From the IMG/VR virus record IMGVR_UViG_3300037540_000234, positions 1 through 34,645 of that record: a stretch of DNA of 34,645 nt. One strand, given 5' to 3'. Source of the stretch: a virus. The position numbers and the translations under genes were made by a program. The notes under the pieces were generated by a model. That model saw only the letters and a program-made list of their open reading frames with translations, made no database searches and was not told the origin of the DNA. Within the stretch, counting starts at the first letter, position 1. Each line of letters starts with the position of its first letter. Shown piece by piece: positions 30,009 to 34,645 of this stretch.

Positions 30009-31280
30009 ATGAATGTAGCTATACTTACCAACTTTCAAGATTTTAATCCCGGCTATTCCTTAACTTCAATCGTTCAAGATCAAATCGAAATGTTAACCCG
30101 GCATGGAAACGAAGTACACTTGTTTGTATGCGAAGTCTACAACCCAGCGTATGACCCGAAGTGGCCTAAAGGCATGGTCATGCACAAGCTAACCCCCTTC
30201 GGCGAATTGATTGACTACAAAACAAAGAATGACATAACTAAAGATCATTATGCCTTAGCCGAAAAAACAAGGGACGTTCTAAATGCAAAGTTTGCCGAAC
30301 TGAATATAGACATAGCATTTACCCATGATTGGATTTTTACCGGCTGGAACTTGCCCTATGCGCGCGGTATTGCTATGTCTTCGCCGACCTTGCGCGACAT
30401 TCGCTGGCTTCATTGGGTCCATTCTGTACCAAGTCAAAAATACGATTGGTGGAATATAAAGGAATACGGTCGGCAACATAAAATAGTATTCCCTAATTCG
30501 ACCGATGCGCTTAGAGTAGCCGAAGCATACAAAGGCGAATTAGAAGACATTAGAGTAATCCCGCACATTAAAGACCTTCGAAGCTTCTACGAATTTGACG
30601 ACGAAACCCGGCGCTTTATAGACGACCATCCCGCCGTAATGCAAGCCGACTTTATTCAAGTGTACCCAGCTTCAAGCGATAGACTACAAGCAAAGGGTAT
30701 AGATATTTTGTGCGATATATTCGGCGCGGTTAAGGAACGTAACTTGAAAGTTTGTTTAGTGATTGCTAACCAGTGGGCTACAGGCAAAGAGCAAAAGCAA
30801 CGGTTAGACAAATACTATAAACTTGCGGCGCGTAAGGGTTTAAGCCGGGACGACGAATTTATTTTTACTTCGGAATGGGACAAAAAATACGAAACAGGAA
30901 TACCCCGTAAGATACTTCGGGAATTACTGCTTTGTTCTAATGTCTTCATTTTTCCAACTACCGAAGAGTCATTCGGTTTGGTCGGTCCCGAAGCGGCGTT
31001 AGCTGGTAACTTCATGGTTTTGAATTACTCACTTTATATGATGCGCGAAGTATTCGGCGGCATAGGGCTTTACCATGACTTCGGGTCTTTTCATAATGCC
31101 TTTACGCCGCCGCATAAAGACTACTACAAAGACTTAGCTACAATCATCTTAGGACGTATGTATAATAATGAAGCAATTCGGACGAAGACGTTTTGCCGTA
31201 AGGCGTATAACATGGACGCCTTATATTTACATATCTACGAACCTTTAATGATGGAGTCTGAAACATGGGCGGACAAATAG
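30009..31280 (+). CDS. Glycosyltransferase, GT-B fold, family 4-like (423 aa)
   Basis: I choose the ATG at 30009 because an AAAGGAG site lies 8 bases before it; the TTG at 29991 would place that site inside the gene. The N-terminal domain starts MNVAILTNFQDFNPGYSLTS and includes FTHDWIFTGWNLPYARG. The C-terminal domain has FIFPTTEESFGLVGPEAALAG, with the EX7E pattern of GT4-type retaining enzymes that bind the sugar nucleotide. No signal or membrane segment, so it acts in the cytoplasm. It begins the glycan locus. Acceptor unknown: candidates are host surface polysaccharide or the phage's own Thr-rich proteins. It overlaps the next gene by 16 bases. Confidence 0.8.
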   Translation: MNVAILTNFQDFNPGYSLTSIVQDQIEMLTRHGNEVHLFVCEVYNPAYDPKWPKGMVMHKLTPFGELIDYKTKNDITKDHYALAEKTRDVLNAKFAELNIDIAFTHDWIFTGWNLPYARGIAMSSPTLRDIRWLHWVHSVPSQKYDWWNIKEYGRQHKIVFPNSTDALRVAEAYKGELEDIRVIPHIKDLRSFYEFDDETRRFIDDHPAVMQADFIQVYPASSDRLQAKGIDILCDIFGAVKERNLKVCLVIANQWATGKEQKQRLDKYYKLAARKGLSRDDEFIFTSEWDKKYETGIPRKILRELLLCSNVFIFPTTEESFGLVGPEAALAGNFMVLNYSLYMMREVFGGIGLYHDFGSFHNAFTPPHKDYYKDLATIILGRMYNNEAIRTKTFCRKAYNMDALYLHIYEPLMMESETWADK

Positions 31281-31771
31281 AATTAGGTCATAGTGTAGTA
31301 GTAGGCAATCGTACCCGCTTCGGAAATTTTATAGTTGTCGAAGACGGGGTAAAGATCGGTAACAATGTAGTTATCGAAAACTTTGTCGAAATTATGGAAG
31401 GGTCCATAATTGGTGATAACTGCTTAATCCGTTCGTTTACTCGCATAGGTCCCGGTAACGTTATAGGCAAAAACGTTATCGTAAAGTGTAGCGCCATTAC
31501 AGGACCGGAAGTCGAAATAGCGGATAACTGCTTTATAGGTCCGCAAGCAATTTTCTTTTCGGACCTTACAAGCAAAGTTTCCCAAACCTTTATAGACATT
31601 GGGGCCTTTATTGGCGGGGGTTCGCGGGTAATGCCGGGCTTACATTTAGGTAAAGACATATTTGTAGGCGCGGCTTCATTCGTTAATAAAGACATTCCAG
31701 ACGGCGAACTATGGATAGGCAATCCAGCGAAGAGGAAAGGCAAAAATGAGTATAAACAGTTTTGGCTATAA
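31265..31771 (+). CDS. Left-handed beta-helix (hexapeptide) acyltransferase 1
   Basis: A 168-residue protein made almost wholly of hexapeptide repeats ([IV]-G-x-x-x-x): VVVGNRTRFG, VKIGNNVVI, SIIGDNCLI, NVIGKNVIV, VEIADNCFIG. The closing IPDGELWIGNPAKRKG is typical of sugar acetyltransferases of the WbpD/WbbJ type. Such trimeric enzymes transfer acetyl or other acyl groups to amino sugars or glycans. It overlaps the genes on both sides, and the next gene is of the same fold. The exact substrate cannot be read from sequence. Confidence 0.8.
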   Translation: MGGQIELGHSVVVGNRTRFGNFIVVEDGVKIGNNVVIENFVEIMEGSIIGDNCLIRSFTRIGPGNVIGKNVIVKCSAITGPEVEIADNCFIGPQAIFFSDLTSKVSQTFIDIGAFIGGGSRVMPGLHLGKDIFVGAASFVNKDIPDGELWIGNPAKRKGKNEYKQFWL

Positions 31772-32306
31772 AGGTATTAGTCCCTATTGCTTTGTCTATG
31801 ATGATAAGGCAATAGGGCAAGGCACGAAGATCGAACACGGCGCTATAGTTGAACCGGGCGCGCTTGTAGGAAAGAATTGCTTTATAGGTTACTATACAGT
31901 TATTAGGCCGGGCGTTGTCTTAGCTGATAACTCGCAAGTTAGGTATAGCTGTTACGTAGCCGAAGGCGCGCAAATAGGAGAACATACCCATATTTTTCAA
32001 TATAGTAATATCGGTAAAGATACAATTATTGAAGACAAGGTATGGATAGGTGCTAAGGTAATGATTACTAACACCCCGAACATAGCGCACCTACGCCCAT
32101 TTGCTACAAAAATATTCCCGCCTATAATCAAGTACGGCGCGCGTATTGCTTCTTGTGCAATCATAAACCCCGGCGTAACTATAGGGCGTAACGCTTCAAT
32201 AGGTTCGGGGGCTGTAGTTACTAAGGACATTCCAGACGGCGAAGTATGGTTCGGCAACCCGGCAAAGTTTATAAGGAAAGTAAAAGCTAACGAAGTCATT
32301 GACTAA
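31746..32306 (+). CDS. Left-handed beta-helix (hexapeptide) acyltransferase 2
   Basis: A 186-residue hexapeptide-repeat protein (KAIGQGTKIEHGAIV, ALVGKNCFIG, AQIGEHTHI, NIGKDTIIEDKVWIGAKVMI, VTIGRNASIGSGAVV), ending KDIPDGEVWFGNPAKF. It starts inside the preceding acyltransferase gene. His-containing GEHTHIFQYSNIG near residues 79-91 may include the catalytic base, by analogy with LpxA/WbpD-like enzymes. The two adjacent enzymes probably acylate different positions or sugars. Followed by a TAGGAGG site and the second glycosyltransferase. Confidence 0.8.
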   Translation: MSINSFGYKGISPYCFVYDDKAIGQGTKIEHGAIVEPGALVGKNCFIGYYTVIRPGVVLADNSQVRYSCYVAEGAQIGEHTHIFQYSNIGKDTIIEDKVWIGAKVMITNTPNIAHLRPFATKIFPPIIKYGARIASCAIINPGVTIGRNASIGSGAVVTKDIPDGEVWFGNPAKFIRKVKANEVID

Positions 32307-32322
32307 TAGGAGGTAACAAAAA

Positions 32323-33258
32323 ATGAGAATACTATTTTTAAGTCCTAACCAAAGTCATAGATGGAATAGGGGACACCAATTATTTAGGGACGAAATAGCC
32401 CGTCAACATGAAGTCATTTTCGTAGGCGAAGGCTACGACCAAGTAGGCGAATTGAAGCCGCCTTACGACGTACCCGAACTTTTGGAATTACTACAAGACT
32501 TAGATTTTGATTTTATCTTTACCTATGGCTTGAAGTATACCTACCCCTATCACGGTCTTGACAAGATTAACATTCCTAAAGTGCAATTCATTTGTGATTT
32601 TGTCCCGGCTGTACCCGGCTATCAAGGGACCATTGACCCGTACTGTAATTTTTTTAAACGCGACAAGTACGACGTTTACTTCTCATTGTCGGTAGGAGTC
32701 ATGCGAAGCCTTGAACACCGGGGCTTCGGGAAGGAAGGCGAAAACGTTTTTTTCCTACCGTTCGGGGTAGATACTAATTTACACTTCGACCAAGAGAAGC
32801 CCCGACCTATTGACGTTATGACAAGCAGTAGTAAACATGATGCTATATACCCACTAAGGAATAAGCTTGAAATTGCTACAAAGGAATTAGGGGTCAACCA
32901 CTTCGGGCAAAGGGTCTTCGGGGACACGTTCATAGATAAAATGAATGAAGCAAAAATAGGAGTTAACGCCCTAAGCATTTATGAAAGAATGAATATGAAA
33001 ATACCCGAAGTCATGGCGTGCGGGGCTTTATGCTTTACTGATTACCCCGAAGAGTTTAACCGGCTGGGTTTTAAAGATGAAAAGCATTTAGTCATTTACG
33101 AAAATATAAATGACTATAAAGAAAAAATTATATGGTATCTTGAAGAGGAAGACAAACTAACCAAGATAGCTAAGGCCGGTCAAAAGTATGTAACCCGTTA
33201 TCATTCAAACGAAGTCCGCGTAAAGGAAATGACCAAATGTCTTCAAGCTTGGATATAA
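32323..33258 (+). CDS. Glycosyltransferase, GT-B, CgeB / Glyco_trans_1_2-like (311 aa)
   Basis: Strong AGGAGG site. It starts MRILFLSPNQSHRWNRGHQ, has FDFIFTYGLKYTYPYHG and VQFICDFVPAVPGYQG in the first half, FFLPFGVDTNLH near the domain boundary, and MNMKIPEVMACGALCFTDYPEEF in the second half, the usual nucleotide-sugar end of this family. The final helix is IKE-type and charged. Cytoplasmic. The gene overlaps the next one by 22 bases. Together with its neighbours it probably builds a short glycan; sugar and acceptor unknown. Confidence 0.75.
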   Translation: MRILFLSPNQSHRWNRGHQLFRDEIARQHEVIFVGEGYDQVGELKPPYDVPELLELLQDLDFDFIFTYGLKYTYPYHGLDKINIPKVQFICDFVPAVPGYQGTIDPYCNFFKRDKYDVYFSLSVGVMRSLEHRGFGKEGENVFFLPFGVDTNLHFDQEKPRPIDVMTSSSKHDAIYPLRNKLEIATKELGVNHFGQRVFGDTFIDKMNEAKIGVNALSIYERMNMKIPEVMACGALCFTDYPEEFNRLGFKDEKHLVIYENINDYKEKIIWYLEEEDKLTKIAKAGQKYVTRYHSNEVRVKEMTKCLQAWI

Positions 33259-34001
33259 CTACAACGGCGACGCTTCGGCCTAAGCTATTACTTAGGACGC
33301 TGGAAAGCTTTCATTTAGGAATGTTAACGGGGGTTAGCTGTAGACATATTATAAATGTTGATCTAATAGGCGACGACCACTACAGCGCGTGGGACGTTAT
33401 AAATATTTCTAAAAGATATTTTGATAATGTTGACTTTAGTATAAACGCGCAACCCCACTTTGCAAAAGCCTTCCTAACGGTTTGGAACCAAGTTGATACA
33501 GACTATTTTTTCCATCTTGAAGACGATTGGAAATTACTTAAGTCAATCGACCTATCTGAAATGATTAAGACAATGGAGTTAATACCGGACTTAGCTATAT
33601 TGCGTTTACCCTTTATGGACGCTAAGGAAAAAGAAGCGTTACAATGGAATAGATACTTTCCTTATAACGGGTCCTTTATGGAATGTCCCTTAGAATTGCG
33701 CGGGGCTATTGGCTATAGTGGACACCCCAGCTTAATTAAAAGGGCGTGGCTTAAGCAAGTACTTCCTTTACTTAACGCGGACGGTTGCCCCGAAAAGCAA
33801 ATCAAGGGACATAACCCGGTCATGCTAAACGTGCTAAACCAGTGGCGTTACGGCGTTTGGCAAAAGCCATTAGAGAAAAAAGCTATTGTAGATATTGGTC
33901 GAAAGTGGCGCGAAGATTTTGGGTTTATAAAAAACGGCGCATACGGTTTTACTAACTGGAAGAGGAAAAAAGATAATGGCGCGACAATCGTTAGCCCATA
34001 G
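33237..34001 (+). CDS. Glycosyltransferase, GT-A-like with EDD motif (254 aa)
   Basis: Early segment LDITTTATLRPKLLLRTLESF resembles the start of family 2-type transferases (a short strand then a helix). WNQVDTDYFFHLEDDWKLL places a metal-binding acidic motif at Glu95-Asp96-Asp97. The ILRLPFMDA, SFMECPLELRGA and GYSGHPSLIKRAWL parts form the acceptor half. Length is that of a single catalytic domain. No membrane anchor. It begins inside the preceding gene and overlaps the following methyltransferase. Family assignment is tentative but the glycosyltransferase fold is likely. Confidence 0.7.
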   Translation: MSSSLDITTTATLRPKLLLRTLESFHLGMLTGVSCRHIINVDLIGDDHYSAWDVINISKRYFDNVDFSINAQPHFAKAFLTVWNQVDTDYFFHLEDDWKLLKSIDLSEMIKTMELIPDLAILRLPFMDAKEKEALQWNRYFPYNGSFMECPLELRGAIGYSGHPSLIKRAWLKQVLPLLNADGCPEKQIKGHNPVMLNVLNQWRYGVWQKPLEKKAIVDIGRKWREDFGFIKNGAYGFTNWKRKKDNGATIVSP

Positions 34002-34512
34002 GTTCGAAGGTAAAAACGGCGGCGTATTCATAATGAAGCACGAACAAAAAGCCGTTAAGGAATGTATTGAAGTCATTCAAGAAATGCAAGTAGATTTAAT
34101 CATAGAGTTAGGCACGTATAGGGGCGGCTTTACAAAGCTTTTAAATGAAGCTATTCCTAATGCTGAAATACATACGTTTGACTTGGCTAACGAAACCAAT
34201 GCTGTTAGAAAATTTTTTAGTGGTAATGTAGTATTCCATAATGAAGACGTTTTAGAAAAATGTTTGCCATTAATGCACTTATTGAGTAGGCAAGAAAAAA
34301 AATTACTATATTGTGATAACGGGAAAAAGCGAAAAGAAGTAGCTATGTATTCGTGGCAATTAAACCCGCTTGATTATATAGGCGTCCATGATTGGCGGTT
34401 TGAAATATTCCCGAAAGACGTTGACGATTATTTACTACACTGGAAAAACTTTAACCATAACCGTTTAGCTATAAGCGGGTCTACGTCCCGCTTTTGGCAG
34501 AAGCCAAGATAA
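33976..34512 (+). CDS. SAM-dependent methyltransferase (178 aa)
   Basis: The glycine-rich SAM loop is visible as DLIIELGTYRGGFTKLL, and an acidic residue at the end of the second strand in AEIHTFDLANE. Later elements are LLYCDNGKKRKEV and DYIGVHDWRFE, similar to the small methyltransferase/cephalosporin-hydroxylase-like class in sugar clusters. The start at 33976 overlaps the previous gene and has a purine-rich AGAGGAAAA site. ATG 34033 is an alternative that would drop 19 residues. It probably methylates a sugar of the glycan made by this locus. Confidence 0.75.
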   Translation: MARQSLAHRFEGKNGGVFIMKHEQKAVKECIEVIQEMQVDLIIELGTYRGGFTKLLNEAIPNAEIHTFDLANETNAVRKFFSGNVVFHNEDVLEKCLPLMHLLSRQEKKLLYCDNGKKRKEVAMYSWQLNPLDYIGVHDWRFEIFPKDVDDYLLHWKNFNHNRLAISGSTSRFWQKPR

Positions 34513-34525
34513 GGAATAATTGAAA

Positions 34526-34645
34526 ATGGAATTGTCGGTAGTAATTCCTTATGTTAACGAATGGCCCCAAATCGCGTTTACTATAAGGGCTGTAGCCGAA
34601 GACTTAATAGGCCGGGTCGATTTTGAAATTATAGCTGTAGATAAC
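34526..34645 (+). CDS. Glycosyltransferase family 2, N-terminal fragment (cut by window end)
   Basis: Forty codons from an ATG behind AAGGAATAAT. MELSVVIPYVNEW and IRAVAEDL, then FEIIAVDN, match the first strands and helix of GT-A family 2 transferases, where the last Asp belongs to the nucleotide-sugar site. The rest of the gene lies beyond the window, so the glycan locus continues. Confidence 0.75.
   Translation, partial: MELSVVIPYVNEWPQIAFTIRAVAEDLIGRVDFEIIAVDN

Noticed and set aside
1-34645. tRNA or rRNA genes
   Set aside because: The window is nearly filled with coding frames, gaps are under about 90 bases, and no cloverleaf-like stretch was recognised.

Overview
The window is one strand-uniform block of late genes from a tailed double-stranded DNA phage (or prophage) with a long, probably non-contractile tail. 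All 41 coding features I accept are on the + strand. They are tightly packed, often overlapping as TAATG or ATGA, and no gap between genes exceeds about 90 bases. I see no integrase, polymerase, terminase or tRNA. The window opens inside a head-morphogenesis gene and closes inside a glycosyltransferase gene. Lipoprotein, spanin-like and signal-peptide genes point to a Gram-negative host. A small protein with two CxxCH haem-binding motifs suggests a host with a cytochrome c maturation pathway and respiratory metabolism. The host cannot be named more closely from the sequence.

Layout. 1-1406: end of the minor head protein, three small unknown genes and an M15-type peptidase. 1487-5445: scaffold, major capsid protein, a 57-residue Thr-tailed protein, and the head-tail connector, completion and terminator set. 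5449-9184: tail tube, tail assembly chaperone with a well-formed -1 frameshift signal, and tape measure. 9191-16834: two related tail proteins, then a tail-tip series resembling that of gene transfer agents (DUF2460-like, Fe-S hub, NlpC/P60, large hub protein). 16834-21292: three small paralogues, a beta-propeller-like protein and a three-domain fibre-like protein. 21297-23433: small membrane and lipoprotein genes, probably the lysis cassette. 23484-28529: two unknown proteins, a 1223-residue beta-helix/poly-threonine protein and a small downstream protein. 28526-29954: an exported dihaem cytochrome-like protein, an exported FN3-type protein and a Fis-type HTH protein. 30009-34645: a glycan locus with four glycosyltransferases (one partial), two hexapeptide-repeat acyltransferases and a methyltransferase.

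The most striking theme is that nine proteins, from head to tail fibre, carry mucin-like threonine tracts at an N-terminus, at a C-terminus or between domains. The largest tract is about 689 residues. The tracts mix all four Thr codons, so selection seems to act on the protein. The same phage carries a run of sugar-transfer and sugar-modification genes. I infer, without proof, that the phage may build an O-glycosylated, mucin-like virion surface. The second striking item is the exported dihaem c-type cytochrome candidate, translationally coupled to an exported FN3-like protein. The third is the apparently complete absence of the hexamer GAAGAA.
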